64,000 nt of DNA from Rhizobium sp. RCAM05350 (GCA_024426085.1 CP087974.1:496001-560000), one strand, 5' to 3'. Shown: positions 10,293-21,168, counted from the stretch's first letter. Translations and numbers: made by a program. The notes: generated from the letters alone by a model not told the origin.

Positions 10293-11125
10293 TCAATGCA
10301 CCATGAAAACCGGAATTTTCGATCCTTCGATCATCGAACGGGTCACACCGCCGAAAATCCGTTCATGAATCCTTGAATGACCGTAGGCTCCCATGATGAT
10401 CATATCTGCCGACATGTCCGCCGCATGCTGCTGCAGGGCTTCGGCTATGGGGCGTCCCATAGACGAAAGCTGATCGACATTGACCGCCCTTGAATGACCG
10501 CGAGGTAACGGGCGATGTCCGCACCAGGCTCCTGTCCATTCTTATTCGTGTCGGCTTTCGGATCCACGAGCACAATCCGAACGCTCTCGGCCTGAGCAAT
10601 GAAATCGAGGGCGGCGCGGACAGCCAGCGCGGCTTCGAGACTCGAATCCCATGCGACCATGACATTCCTGGGCCGCAGCGACATCCTCCCGTGACTGGGT
10701 GCGAGCAGGATGGGACGTGCGGAGTTGAACAGGCAGCCATCGATGGCCCTCGACTTCAGATCGGGATCCAGCTTCAGCCCGGCCCCCATGATGGTCAGAT
10801 CCGAATACCTGGCCCGCTCACCGAGTTCGTCGCCCGCATTCGCGATCTCTGTGAATCTTCCTTCCAGGGAATACGAGATGCCCGTCGTCGACAGCATCTC
10901 GTTCACCTTTGCGACATAGGCCTCAAGTCTCTTCTGTTCGTCCTGGCGCTCATCGAGCCAGACGGTTGCGACAATGCCTGCATCTCCCATCGGCGGCGGC
11001 GGTGCAAGCTGGACGACGACGACGGACAGGTGGGCGTCGACCTCGCGGCAGAGTTCGATTGCATCGTGCAGGTCGCGTTCTTCCTGATCAACACGAACGA
11101 CAGCCAGAATTGTTTTATATGGCAT
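10293..11125 (-). CDS. Tandem-domain universal stress protein (one frameshift)
   Basis: UspA-type cytoplasmic protein of about 277 aa with two Usp domains. ATG 11125 follows CAGGAG. Domain 1 begins MPYKTILAVVRVD. Domain 2 begins about residue 155 (RNVMVAWDSS) and ends with the nucleotide-loop motif MGAYGHSR...FGGVTRSMI. The frame shifts near 10490; the true C-terminus ends KIPVFMVH at 10293. An anaerobox at 11194-11207 places it in the low-oxygen regulon. It is close in sequence to the second copy at 25364-26193. Confidence 0.88.
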
Positions 11126-11193
11126 CTTGGGTCTCCTGCTGGGCGAACCTCTCGCCTATGGAGGCCATTCTATCCACTGCCAAATCTCAGTCC

Positions 11194-11207
11194 TTGATCT
11201 GCATCAA
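11194..11207 (-). promoter_or_regulatory. Anaerobox of universal stress gene
   Basis: TTGATCTGCATCAA, a perfect TTGAT-N4-ATCAA, centred about 75 bp before the ATG at 11125. Confidence 0.82.
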
Positions 11208-11433
11208 AGTGGAGGCACCGGTTTGGGTATGGCCAGAGACAAGTCTGACCTTCTCACGAGCCAAGGATCGTCACCGATTGAGTCCCTCATGGAATCGACA
11301 TAGCGCCGCGTTGAAACAGATGGCTAGACATCGGAACGGTTGGGAAAATAAGGCACCCGTCGGTGAGCGGCGGCATGACTTTGAAGGTCGTCCATCATCG
11401 TCTCGACCGGTTGCTCAACTGCGAAGGCCAAGA

Positions 11434-11569
11434 TCAGTCGTCGATGAGCACACGCTCCGCTGCTCCGTCCATGTCCTCGTACTGGCCTGATCGGAGCGCC
11501 CAGACGAATGCACCGAGGCCAAGCCCTCCCAGCAGAAGCGATCGGCATGAGATAGAGAAGAGTTTCCAT
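11434..11569 (-). CDS. fixS: FixS, cbb3 oxidase assembly protein (frameshifted)
   Basis: Small single-span membrane protein (about 45 aa) needed with FixI to mature cbb3 oxidase. The ATG at 11569 overlaps the fixI TGA by one base (TGATG), indicating translational coupling. METLLYLMPIA opens the protein. After removal of one extra T near 11536 it continues GGLGLGAFVWALRSGQYEDMDGAAERVLIDD, which is the FixS/CcoS signature. Last gene of fixGHIS. Confidence 0.88.
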
Positions 11570-13835
11570 CAGGCTTCCACCAGTTTGCGTCCGCTCTGTA
11601 CCGACCGCACCACGCGCCGGAGCCATCCCTCGCCCGCAGTCAGTCTCATCGCGTTCCCGATGACGAGCAACGACGAGCCGGACATCGCGATCGCCGCAAT
11701 GAGCGGGGTGACGTGCCCCATGATTGCGATCGGAACCGCGACCAGATTGTAGCCGATCGCCAGGGCGAAATTCTGCTTCACCAGCCTCTCGGCGTGCCTC
11801 GCGACCTTCAAACAGAGCGGGACCGCATTCAGGCTGTCACGCAGGAAGATGAAGTCGGCAGCGCTTCTGCCGATGTCGGCAGCCGAGGCAGGAGCCATCG
11901 AAACGTGGGCTGCCATCATCGCGGGCGCATCATTGATGCCGTCTCCGACCATAAGCGCGTGCGCTCCTGTCGCTTTTAGGTGTTGCAGGCGTTTAACCTT
12001 GTCGATGGGCAGGACGCCAGCACTGAAGCCGTGGATGGACAACTCAGACGCGACCTGCGCCACTGCCGAGTTCTTATCGCCCGACAGGATTTCCATCCGA
12101 ATGCCCTCCCGACGCAACTGGTCGACGGCATGGCCCGCATCCTTCCTAAGGACGTCTATGAAATCGAATGATACGACCATTATGCCATCCTTCGACAGCA
12201 CAGTGCCGACCGTCATGCGATTTGGCTTAAGAGGGGTTGCCCAGGATGCCCGGCCCAGCCTCCAGGTGTGCCCTCCCGCCCTACCCTCGACGCCAAGCCC
12301 GGAGTATTCCTTCACGGCCTCAAGCCGGACGGCGTCTGAAATGTGAGGGATGCGCCTTTGAGATGGCACGGGAAAAAGGATGCAGCGACGAGCGCGCGAG
12401 CGCGACTGCGATGCCCAACGCCTCGTCACTCACATCGGATACCGACTGCAGGATAGGGCTCCCGGTCGTCAACGTGCCTGTCTTGTCAAAGGCGACGGTG
12501 TCGATTTCGGCAAGCCGCTCGAGCGCACCACCATCCTTCACCATGATCCCGTTCTCGAAAAGCCTGCGTGCAGCGACGACCTGGACGATGGGAACCGCAA
12601 GGCCGAGCGCGCATGGACAGGTAATGATGAGGACGGCGGTTGCGACCGTAATGGCGTGGTGCCAGTCGCCCGTTGCGATCATCCAGCCGACAAAGGTCGC
12701 CAGCGCGGTGATGTGTACCACCGGTGAGTACATCGCGGACGCCCTGTCAGCCAGACGCCTGTAGATCCCTCGCCCTTGCTCTGCAGCCTCCATGAGGCCG
12801 ACCATCTCGGCGAGGAACGGATCCTTTGCGGCAGCCGTGGCTCTGACAATCAGTGGCCCTGATAGATTATGCGTCCCCGCCAGGATTTCCGCACCAGGTG
12901 AAATGCTTCGCGCCGCGCTCTCACCTGTTGCGAGAGAGCAGTCCAGTTCCGATACGCCATCAATCACCGTGGCATTGACGGGAATTCTTTCGCCCGCCGA
13001 GATCACGAGTTCCATGCCTGGCTCGATCTGACCGATCGGCAGATACTCACGGCCACCGTCCTTGGTGACGCGGACGGCTCCTCGGGGTGACAGGCGGACA
13101 AGCCCGCTCACCGCGGCTCGCGCCCTGTCACGCATGACGTGGTCCAGCGTACGCCCGATCAACAGGAAGAAGAGCAACGATACCGAGGCGTCGAAGTAGG
13201 CGTGCTCACCATGCGTAATGGTCTCGTACAGGCTGGTGGAGTAGGCTAGAGAGACGCCGATGGCGATCGGCACGTCCATGTTCATCCGGCCATGTCTCAG
13301 GGCGTTCCATGCCGAGCGGAAATAGATGCGCCCGGCAAACACGATGACAGGGATGGCGATGAGCGCAGACACCCAGTGGAAAAGATCACGGGTCGCGCCT
13401 TCAGCGCCAGACCAGACCGATACTGAGAGCAGCATGATATTGCCCGTCGCAAACCCTGAAATAGCGACTGCCAGCAATAGCTCGGAAAGGGTCTTGTCTT
13501 TCCCGGATACGAAATCGTCTGTCAGATGCGTTGGATACCCCAGTGTTTCCAAACGTTGGATCATCGGTGGCGCATCAGGTCCCTTCCATTTGACCGCCAC
13601 CCGTTTTCGTTGAAAGATTCACCCGTGCCGAGACCACGTTCTCGAGAGACGCTAGTCCTATCTCGATCGTAGACATGCACGCCGCACAGTGCATCGAAGG
13701 AATGGATAGATCGGTCTGGAAGGTACCGTCTCCCAGCTTCCTTGCAGCAAACATGATTTCATCGGCGGAGGGACCAGCCGCCTTCAAGGATTCAATGTCC
13801 ATCGCCATTTCGGCCGAGGGTGCACAGCACGTCAT
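11569..13835 (-). CDS. fixI: FixI, copper-transporting P1B ATPase for cbb3 oxidase (frameshifts)
   Basis: Inner-membrane copper exporter that supplies the metal site of cbb3 oxidase. Order of features: N-terminal HMA domain with SMHCAACMST, membrane segments, actuator TGES (LATGES), the metal-site motif TCPCALGL, the phosphorylation motif DKTGTLTTG and the hinge GDGINDAPA. ATG 13835 overlaps the fixH stop as ATGA. Two frame breaks are visible, near 13590 (after ARVNLS) and near 12340 (between the phosphorylation and nucleotide domains). Repaired length is about 755 aa, normal for FixI. Confidence 0.94.
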
Positions 13836-14326
13836 TGGAATTCTCCATTGCGGATCGTGATCCTGCGGACGTCGCTGTATGGAGTGGCGCGACCCACGTC
13901 GCTGTCGATCTGTACATTCCATGTGCCGTCGCGGGCTGCTTGCACGGCCTCGAACGTGCCGTCGCCCGTCGGCTGCAATTTCACGTTCCAGTCCGCCGCC
14001 TCATAGGAAGGGTGCCGGAACTGGACAGAGACTGAAGCGGCGGACACTGCCTTGCGATCGCGGTCAGTCAGACGATACCGGATCGTGCCGTCGATGATGC
14101 TGAGGGCCGCTGTCCACTGAAGCGCGACCTGCTCCCTGCTCTGCTTCAGCCTGCCGTTGAACTTCTGGCTGGCGACATAGCTGTTCTCGACGACAAGGCC
14201 ACCGAAAGAAGAGCCAGCTAGCCTCGCCATTACAATGTTGACCGCGATGATGACGCCGAAGAATGCCACCATGATCATCAGCATGTGCCGCCTGGTGAAC
14301 TCGGCTGCGCGTCTGTTCGTCTTCAC
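13832..14326 (-). CDS. fixH: FixH, cbb3 oxidase assembly protein
   Basis: Intact 164-aa protein with one N-terminal membrane span (MLMIMVAFFGVIIAVNIVMARLA in two short blocks) and a periplasmic beta-rich domain (SYEAADWNVKL, DGTWNVQIDSD). It starts with GTG at 14326, inside the end of fixG (GTGA overlap), and ends inside fixI (ATGA). FixH/CcoH helps assemble FixNOP. Second gene of fixGHIS. Confidence 0.92.
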   Translation of the reverse strand: MKTNRRAAEFTRRHMLMIMVAFFGVIIAVNIVMARLAGSSFGGLVVENSYVASQKFNGRLKQSREQVALQWTAALSIIDGTIRYRLTDRDRKAVSAASVSVQFRHPSYEAADWNVKLQPTGDGTFEAVQAARDGTWNVQIDSDVGRATPYSDVRRITIRNGEFQ

Positions 14327-15901
14327 TTCAGTTTCTCCGGTGAATTGAAGGTTGCGGTATAGTCAGCCCGTTCGCCCGTGGATGGATCGGTGATGACGAA
14401 TGCGAAGGCGCGGGAGCCACCAGGAAGCATCTTCGGATCAGCCCGCACGAACACCCTGATGGTCCTCAGCTTGTCCGGTTGGAGCGTCACTTCCGTCTCG
14501 GTGACGTTTGTCGCCCCCTCGCCCGCCAAGGTCATCGACGCGCCTTCAAAGCCTTCATCGAGCTTGAGCATGACTGTCCGAGGCTGCGGCACCATGTTGA
14601 GCAGCTTGACCGTATATCCGTTGCGAACCGTTCCGTCTGACAGCAGCACGAACTGGGGATTGCGATCGTGGAGCACGTTGAGTTCGAGGCGGTCTCTCGT
14701 GGCGAGGGCGAAGGCGATCGACACGCCGACCGCGCTCCACGCTCCGAAATAGATGAACGTGCGGAGACGCAGCAGTTTCCGGATGTGGAAATGCGCCAGC
14801 TTGTCCGAAAATGTCCCGTCCGGATTACGGACGAGTTCCGGGGTGACGGCACACGTTCCAGATCGGGTTGCGACCGCCATGTTGGCGTTGTAGTCGTTGA
14901 GCGTCGAATAGCTGATGAGACCGTGCTCCTTGCCGAGCCGCCCCATGACGTCGTCGCAGGCGTCGATGCAGAGTGCACAGGTGATGCATTCTGAGCTGCT
15001 GGCCGTCTCGAATGTCGATGCCCATGGGGCACACGGCGACACAGGCGTTGCAGTCGACGCAATCGCCGACGCTCGCCCCTGACGCGGCGGCTCGTTTTGC
15101 ATGACGCGAGCGCGGCTCGCCGCGCCAGTCGTTGTAGGTGACCGTCAGCGAGGTTTCGTCGAGCATGGCGGCCTGGATCCGCGGCCAGGGGCACATGTAC
15201 GTGCAGACCTGCTCGCGCATCAGCCCGCCGAACACGTATGTCGTCGACGTCAGGATGGCCACGGTCGCATATGCCGTCGGGACGGCGTTCCCCGTCAGGA
15301 AGTCCCTCGCCAGCGTCGGGGCATCCGCGAAGTAGAAAATCCAAGCGCCCCCTGTCAGAACGGCGACGACAAGCCATGCAGCGTGTTTGACGACGCGGAT
15401 GCGGAGCTTGGTGAAGGACCAAGGCGCAGCATCGAGCTTCATACGAGCGTTGCGGTCGCCTTCGAAATAGCGTTCGATGACCAGGAACAGATCGACCCAG
15501 ACCGTCTGCGGGCAGGCATAGCCGCACCATGCGCGACCGACCGTCGACGTCAGCAGGAACAGTCCGATACCCGCCATCACGAGGAGGCCTGCGACGTAGA
15601 TGAATTCCTGCGGCCAGATTTCGATGAAGAAGAAATAGAAGCGGCGGCTCGAAAGGTCGATGAGAACCGCCTGGTCGGGTGCGAACGGACCGCGGTCCCA
15701 GCGGATCCAAGGGACGAGATAGTAGATGCCAAGCGTGATCGCCATGACGATCCACTTGAACTGCCGGAAGGATCCGGACGCCCGCTTCGGGAAGATTTTC
15801 TTGCGGCGGGCGTACAGCGGCTGGCGGTTGGCGGCCGAGTTGGTGGCGACGGCATCCAGCCTTGCCACATCCTGATTTTGCATGAGCCGCGAACCTTTCA
15901 T
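14323..15901 (-). CDS. fixG: FixG, membrane iron-sulfur protein for cbb3 biogenesis (frameshift)
   Basis: Polytopic membrane ferredoxin-like protein of the CcoG/RdxA family, implicated in reducing copper for cbb3 oxidase. Visible features are membrane spans (WIVMAITLGIYYLVPW), the WCGYACPQTVW motif, a ferredoxin segment CVDCNACVAVCPMGI, a second cluster CITCALCIDACDD, and a periplasmic Ig-like C-terminus. The frame changes near 15000, between the two clusters. The start is 15901; ATG 15883 with an AAAGG site is an alternative. An anaerobox at 15972-15985 gives fixGHIS its own promoter behind fixNOQP. Confidence 0.93.
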
Positions 15902-15971
15902 TCAGACCCACCAACCCCACGAAAGAATGGCTGGCACGAATCCATCATGCCAGCCGAGGTGTAGGCAGAAC

Positions 15972-15985
15972 TTGATCGAGATCAA
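15972..15985 (-). promoter_or_regulatory. Anaerobox of fixGHIS
   Basis: TTGATCGAGATCAA, a perfect site in the 90-bp gap between the fixP stop and the fixG start, centred about 77 bp before ATG 15901. Confidence 0.88.
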
Positions 15986-15990
15986 GCAAT

Positions 15991-16855
15991 CTACTTTTCG
16001 CCACCACCGAGCGAGTGGACGAAGGCGGCGAGCTCCTTGACTGCTGTTTCTCCAAGACGCGTCCCAGGCAGGCATCACGCCAGCCCGTGGAGCGCGGACC
16101 TGTATCGCGATGGCATCCTCGCCAGCTCCATAGAGCCAGATGGCGTCGGTCAGGTCTGGCGCACCCATCTCCCTGTTGCCCTTCGCGTTGTCACCGTGAC
16201 ACGCGGCGCAGTTCTCTGCGAAGACGTTCTTGCCTGGTTCGACAAGCGAGACGTTCTGCACCGGTGAGGAGAGGCTTGCGACGAATGTGCTCACCTGGGA
16301 GATCTGGTCGGCGTCGAGAACGTCGGCGAAGGGCGGCATGATGGAATCTCTGGTTTCGCCATCCTTGGTGAAGCGGATGCCATGTGCGACGGTCTGCTGG
16401 ATCTGGTCGGCGCTGCCACCCCAGAGCCAGTCGTCGTCGTTCAGGTTTGGAAAGCTCTTGGAGCCTTCCGCGCCCGAACCATGGCATTGGACGCAGTTCA
16501 TCTTGAACGCCGCGCCGCCGGCGGCGACGGCGACGCTGCGAAGTTCGTCGTCCGCAAGGATGTCATTGATCGACTTCTCCTTGATCGCGGCCATGTATCC
16601 ACTTTTCGCGTTGTCGGCCGCAGCAAGATCCTTCCTGACCTCGCTCCTGCTCGAGTATCCGAGTAGGCCTTCCGTCGAACCTGTGAGGAGCGGCCAAGCC
16701 GGATAGGCTATCGCGTAGAACAGCGCCCAGACGATCGTCGCGTAGAACGTCCAGACCCACCAGCGCGGCATGGGATTGTCCAGTTCGCGAATTCCGTCCC
16801 ATTCATGTCCGGTCGTCCGCACGCCGGATATTTCATCAACGTGTTTATCGCTCAT
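15991..16855 (-). CDS. fixP: FixP, diheme cytochrome c subunit of cbb3 oxidase (frameshift near end)
   Basis: Membrane-anchored subunit that passes electrons to FixN. One span (WWVWTFYATIVWALFYAIAY) is followed by two heme c sites, CVQCH and CAACH, with distal Met regions (DSIMPPF and GVMPAWD). ATG 16855 (MSDKHVDE) follows AAGGA and is preferred to 16864. Near 16060 the frame shifts. The true tail reads LGETAVKELAAFVHSLGGG and stops at 15991; staying in the first frame would give a spurious 45-residue tail. Confidence 0.93.
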
Positions 16856-17006
16856 CGCGGTCATCCTTCAGCGGAATGAGTGCGGCTTCGGCGCTCGCGT
16901 CCCGGCTGCCGGGACGGAAGACGAAGGCCGACGCGGAAATGAAAAATACCAGCATCGCCAGAAGGCCCCAGCTATCGGCAAAGGTTCGCATCGTGTGATA
17001 GTCCAT
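16845..17006 (-). CDS. fixQ: FixQ, small cbb3 oxidase subunit
   Basis: 53-aa single-span membrane protein, begins MDYHTMRTFADSWGLL and ends LIPLKDDRDER. The span is LLAMLVFFISASAFVF. It lies between fixO (11 bp away) and fixP, overlapping the fixP start by a few bases. CcoQ/FixQ stabilises the interaction of FixP with the core. The gene is intact. Confidence 0.9.
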   Translation of the reverse strand: MDYHTMRTFADSWGLLAMLVFFISASAFVFRPGSRDASAEAALIPLKDDRDER

Positions 17007-17017
17007 TGTCTTTCCCC

Positions 17018-17751
17018 TCAGCGGTCGCCACCGGTTTCGTCGTAGGTCTTGAAGTCCACCAGCGTGCCGAGCATCTGGAGGTAGGCGACAAGCGCATCCA
17101 TTTCGGTCAGCGCCTGAGGGTCACCGTCGAAGTCTCCGCTTTTTGCCTTCGGATAGCGGGGCGTCGAACGCCGTCGTGTCCGCATCTGGCGTGGACTGCG
17201 TCTTCGCATCCTCGACCGCGGCCGCCACCATCTCCTTGGAATATGGAACGCCCACGGCTGCGTTGGCTGTCAGATGCGCCGACAAGTCGTTGATCTGGAG
17301 CGGCGTCGATTTCAGGAAGGCGTAGCTCGGCATGATGGATCCGGGCACCACCGACTGGGGGTCCACCAGATGCTGGGCGTGCCACTCGTTCGAGTATCGC
17401 TCACCGACCCTCGCAAGATCGGGCCCCGTGCGTTTGGAACCCCACTGGAACGGGTGGTCGTACATGGATTCCTGCGGCGAGCGAATAATGTCCGTAGCGC
17501 TCGACCTCGTCGTGGAACGGACGGATCATCTGGCTGTGACAGACGTAGCAGCCTTCCCGCACGTAGATGTCGCGGCCCGCGAGTTCCAGCGGCGTGTAGG
17601 GACGCATGCCCTCCACCTTCTCGATGGTGTTCTGCAGGTAGAACAGCGGAGCGATCTCGACGATGCCGCCGATGGTGACCACGAGAAGCGAACCGATCAG
17701 CAGAAGGGTTGCATTCCGCTCGATGATCGCGTGTTTGTCCATTAAGGCCAT
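17018..17751 (-). CDS. fixO: FixO, monoheme cytochrome c subunit of cbb3 oxidase (frameshifts)
   Basis: ATG 17751 follows AGGAG. N-terminal span [19 protein letters not shown], then [13 protein letters not shown], which carries the single heme c site, and IMPSYAFL with the distal Met. Two extra bases, near 17473 (GCAGGAATCC) and near 17155 (CCCC), split it into three frames. Repaired length is about 243 aa, as expected. Second gene of fixNOQP. Confidence 0.93.
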
Positions 17752-17760
17752 GTCGGGCTC

Positions 17761-19370
17761 CTATTCGGCAGGCTGGGGGGCAGGAAGCGTTCCGCCGATC
17801 GGAGCTTCGTCGCGTTGATATCCAAGGATGGTCATGGTGATGTTGAATGCCATCAAGAGTGCCCCGCACAGGAAGAGGGCACCGCCCAGCGCGCGGATCA
17901 GATAGTAGGGATGGAGCGCCGCAACGCTTTCGACGAACGAGTAGACCAGGAACCCCTGCGCGTCGTGTTCGCGCCACATCAGGCCCTGCTGGATGCCGGA
18001 AACCCACATGACGGCGGCGTAGACGACGATTCCAAGAGTTGCCAGCCACAAGTGCCAACTCACCATGCGCATCGAGTACAGGCGCTCAGCGCCCAGAGCT
18101 TCGGCACCATGTAGTAGAGTGCGGCGAAGGCGATCAGACCGTTCCAACCGAGCGCGCCCGAATGGACATGGCCGATGGTCCAGTCCGTGTAGTGCGACAG
18201 CGAGTTCACCGTCTTGATCGACATCATCGGGCCCTCGAAGGTCGACATGCCGTAGAAGGCGATGGCCGCCACCATCATGCGGATGATCGGATCGGTGCGA
18301 AGTTTGTCCCATGCGCCTGACAGGGTCATCAGGCCGTTGATCATGCCACCCCAGGACGGCATCCACAGCATGATCGAGAATACCATGCCGAGCGTCTGCG
18401 CCCAGTCGGGCAGCGCGGTGAAGTGGAGATGGTGCGGTCCGGCCCAGATATAAAGGAAGATCAGTGCCCAGAAGTGGATGATCGAAAGGCGGTAGGAGTA
18501 GACTGGGCGGTTGGCCTGCTTGGGCACGAAATAATACATCATGCCGAGAAAACCCGCTGTGAGGAAGAAGCCGACCGCATTGTGGCCGTACCACCATTGC
18601 GTCAGCGCATCCTGCACGCCCGAAAAGGCAGAATAGCTCTTCGAACCGAGGAACGACACCGGCATGCTGAGATTGTTGACGATATGGAGCATCGCGACCG
18701 TGACGATGAAGGCAAGGTAGAACCAGTTGGCCACGTAGATGTGCGGCTCCTTGCGCTTGATAATGGTGCCGAGAAACACGATCAGGTAAGCGACCCAGAC
18801 TATGGTGAGCCAGAGGTCGACGTACCATTCCGGCTCCGCATATTCGCGGCTCTCGCTGATGCCGAGAAGATATCCGGTCGCGGCCATGACGATGAAGAGC
18901 TGGTAGCCCCAGAAGACGAACCAGGCGAGATCACCGCCGAAAAGGCGGGCCTTTGACGTTCTCTGGACAACGTAAAAAGATGTACAGATCAAAGCGTTGC
19001 CGCAGAATGCGAAGATGACGCCTGAAGTGTGCAGCGGCCGCATCCGCCCGAAGTTGAACCACGGTTCGATGTTGAGCTCGGGATAGGTGAGCTGCAGCGC
19101 GACGACGACGCCGACAAGCAACCCGACCACCGCCCAGAACATGGTGGCAATCACGCCGTAGCGCACGGGCCCGTCCATGTAGGCGGACTGATCGACTGTA
19201 GCCGCGCGCTGGAAGTTCTCCCTGCGCAGGAGCACCATGACCGAAATGACCAACACGATGGCCAGGACCCACATGTGGTTCATGAATGCAATGTCATGCG
19301 CGAAGGCTGCGGCAAGAATTGCCAGGAAGCTGAAGACTCCCAGACTGATGATAGACGTTGCGTGCCTCAT
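17761..19370 (-). CDS. fixN: FixN, catalytic subunit I of cbb3 cytochrome c oxidase (frameshift)
   Basis: High-affinity oxygen-reducing subunit with 12 membrane spans. It carries the heme-copper helices ([65 protein letters not shown]). I choose ATG 19370 (MRHATSIIS) because the anaerobox at 19429-19442 would put the transcript start near 19395, below the longer open-frame start at 19412. One G is missing near 18095 (between WALS and ERLYSMRM). The stop is ten bases before fixO, so the genes form one operon. Confidence 0.95.
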
Positions 19371-19428
19371 GAAAAAATCCCCGACTCTTCGATAGTTGGA
19401 GATTTCCCTCATTCGGATCTTGAACGCC

Positions 19429-19442
19429 TTGATCTATGTCAA
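19429..19442. promoter_or_regulatory. Anaerobox between fixN and the hemerythrin gene
   Basis: TTGATCTATGTCAA, one mismatch from TTGAT-N4-ATCAA. It lies between two divergent genes: about 66 bp from ATG 19370 of fixN and about 65 bp from ATG 19500 of the hemerythrin gene, so it could serve both. Confidence 0.78.
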
Positions 19443-19499
19443 GGAAATCGCATTCGACATGGAGCAGTCTTGGTGATCGAAGGTGATCAGGAGCCGAAC

Positions 19500-20030
19500 A
19501 TGTCGATCAGCCAAAAGGAAAGCGCAGCGCATCTGCGGTCGTGTGAACTCGGTTGTCTGTCAAGTGAGGAGCTCGGCAAGCTGGGTCCGTTCGCGGCGAT
19601 GACATTGATCCATGACAAGAAAGTGGCCTTGTGTGAGGAACTCGAGAACATCGCGGACTGCCTGCCCTCGAATGTCGACGAGTTGACGTGCCTTTCAGTG
19701 GCGGCGAAGCTGCTGCCCATCCTCCGCCTGGCACACGAATACGAGGAAAGCGTCATCTTCCCGACCTATGAAAAGGCGGTCGCAGACACTGGCCAGAACA
19801 TGTCTATCGACAGGCTGCGTGGCGAACATATTTCCGACGAATGCTTCGCTGCGGACCTGACGGGAATTCTGTTGAAAATAGGCCACGGTGGTTATGTCGA
19901 TCAGGCCGAAACGTTCAGATTCATGCTGCGCGGCTTCTTCTACAGCCTGCGGCGTCACGTGGCGTTTGAGAATGAACACGTTGTGCCCATCATTCGGAAA
20001 AGCACTCTCAGCCACCCGAATAGGTTTTGA
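19500..20030 (+). CDS. Hemerythrin-like HHE domain protein
   Basis: 176 aa, intact. ATG 19500 follows CAGGAG; a longer open frame from 19029 runs antisense to fixN and is not credible. His/Glu pairs typical of diiron hemerythrin helices are visible: LIHDKK, LAHEYEES, GEHISDE and VAFENEHVVPI. Such proteins bind or sense oxygen or NO. It is divergent from fixN across a shared anaerobox and convergent with fnrN, whose 3' end overlaps by 23 bp. It probably helps oxygen handling or iron-site protection under microoxia. Confidence 0.78.
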   Translation: MSISQKESAAHLRSCELGCLSSEELGKLGPFAAMTLIHDKKVALCEELENIADCLPSNVDELTCLSVAAKLLPILRLAHEYEESVIFPTYEKAVADTGQNMSIDRLRGEHISDECFAADLTGILLKIGHGGYVDQAETFRFMLRGFFYSLRRHVAFENEHVVPIIRKSTLSHPNRF

Positions 20031-20736
20031 GACGAGATGGATTGTCAAGAACGATATGGCGGCTCTGCCTGACCTGGATGACACCGTCGATGCGCAGCTT
20101 CGTGAGCTGACGGCTGACAGTTTCGATGGTGAGGCCGAGAAAGTCGGCGATCTCCAATCGCGACATCGGCAGATCGAACGCAACGGCCTCCGCGTGTGAG
20201 TGGTCGGCCGGATCAATGTAGTTTGCGATCAGAAGCAGATAGCTCGCGACTTTCTCCAACGCACTTTTCCTTCCAAGCGTCAGCATCCAATTCCTCGCTT
20301 CATCGAGTTCACGCAAAGTTTGCTTCAGCAGGCTGTGCTCGAGTTGTGGGGACTGCTTGATCAAGGCCTCGACCGCACGCTTGGGAAAGGAGCAAACAAC
20401 GACGTTGGTGGCGGCTTGCGCGGAAACGGCGCTCTCGCTCTGGAAAGGCCGCCCCAGGAAGTCCGGAGCGAACTGCAGCCCCACTATTTGTTCGCGGCCG
20501 TCGGGCAGGCCCTTGATAAGCTTGACCACCCCGGAAAGAATGTTGGCATACCCCTCGATGGCCTCGGCGTCGCCGACCAGCTCCGCGCCTGTTTCCAACC
20601 GCTTCTTCGTAGATGTCTTCATGAGTGCCACAAGCTGGTCTGCGTCGAGTGCGCCGCATACGCCGCGGTGTCTGGCCTCGCAAGCAACGCAGAGGACCGG
20701 AACATCGGAAGTGTGCACGTCCTGTCGATCGTTCAT
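20008..20736 (-). CDS. fnrN: FnrN, oxygen-sensing Crp/Fnr regulator
   Basis: Transcription activator with an oxygen-labile iron-sulfur cluster. The N-terminal cluster ligands are in CVACEARHRGVC, and the fourth Cys is in VVVCSF. A cyclic-nucleotide fold follows, then a helix-turn-helix with ETVSRQLTKLR, whose recognition helix has the E-SR pattern of FNR that reads TTGAT. ATG 20736 (MNDRQDV) follows AGGA; an open frame from 20883 is longer but runs past the promoter. A perfect anaerobox at 20806-20819 indicates autoregulation, as known for rhizobial fnrN. The gene is intact. Confidence 0.92.
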   Translation of the reverse strand: MNDRQDVHTSDVPVLCVACEARHRGVCGALDADQLVALMKTSTKKRLETGAELVGDAEAIEGYANILSGVVKLIKGLPDGREQIVGLQFAPDFLGRPFQSESAVSAQAATNVVVCSFPKRAVEALIKQSPQLEHSLLKQTLRELDEARNWMLTLGRKSALEKVASYLLLIANYIDPADHSHAEAVAFDLPMSRLEIADFLGLTIETVSRQLTKLRIDGVIQVRQSRHIVLDNPSRLKTYSGG

Positions 20737-20805
20737 CGAAAATACATCCTGTTGTCCTCTGACGGGTCGAGACGGCCATATAGTCAGGAATTCTTTTCCG
20801 GCGAT

Positions 20806-20819
20806 TTGATCGAGATCAA
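20806..20819 (-). promoter_or_regulatory. Anaerobox of fnrN
   Basis: TTGATCGAGATCAA, a perfect palindrome centred 76 bp before ATG 20736. The same sequence precedes fixG. Confidence 0.85.
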
Positions 20820-20822
20820 TGC

Positions 20823-21125
20823 CTAACCAACATCCAGCATCTCGCGCAGCTTCAATTGGTCGTGGATGCCGAACCTGTGCCATGAGACCAGGTCGGACAA
20901 AGCCTGGATCGCGCGTAGATCATGGAGAGGAATGCGGCGAGTTGCACACCATTCGTCGCGGATCGTCCGCAGGCGCAGGATGTCCACGTCGCTCAAAGGG
21001 CCATCGGGAGGAGCAAAGTCAGTCAGAGGGATGCCTCTCGGCTCGGAATGAAAGCTCAACCTGCCGCCAATCCGGTGACAGGTTCCAAGGAATGGGCCGT
21101 TGACGCCAAATATCAGTCGCGACAT
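20823..21125 (-). CDS. Hypothetical 100-aa protein
   Basis: Open frame of 100 aa ending just before the fnrN anaerobox. No domain recognised. The C-terminal half looks helical and protein-like (VDILRLRTIRDEW, LHDLRAIQALSDLV, HDQLKLREMLDVG). It lies between two low-oxygen genes on the same strand, 43 bp after the pyridoxamine-oxidase-like gene, so it may be in that operon. The ribosome site at 21125 is too close to the ATG, so the start may be internal. Confidence 0.5.
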   Translation of the reverse strand: MSRLIFGVNGPFLGTCHRIGGRLSFHSEPRGIPLTDFAPPDGPLSDVDILRLRTIRDEWCATRRIPLHDLRAIQALSDLVSWHRFGIHDQLKLREMLDVG

Positions 21126-21168
21126 CTCCAGCCCGTGGTCATCACAGCAGTCACGAGCGTCGGATCAG

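Noticed and set aside
14532..15920. A 462-aa minus-strand frame overlapping fixG
   Set aside because: Arg/Pro-rich shadow in another frame of fixG; fixG motifs are in the neighbouring frame.
19029..20030. A 333-aa plus-strand frame covering the hemerythrin gene
   Set aside because: The first ~157 residues are antisense to fixN with His/Asp-rich shadow composition. The real start is ATG 19500 with a ribosome site.
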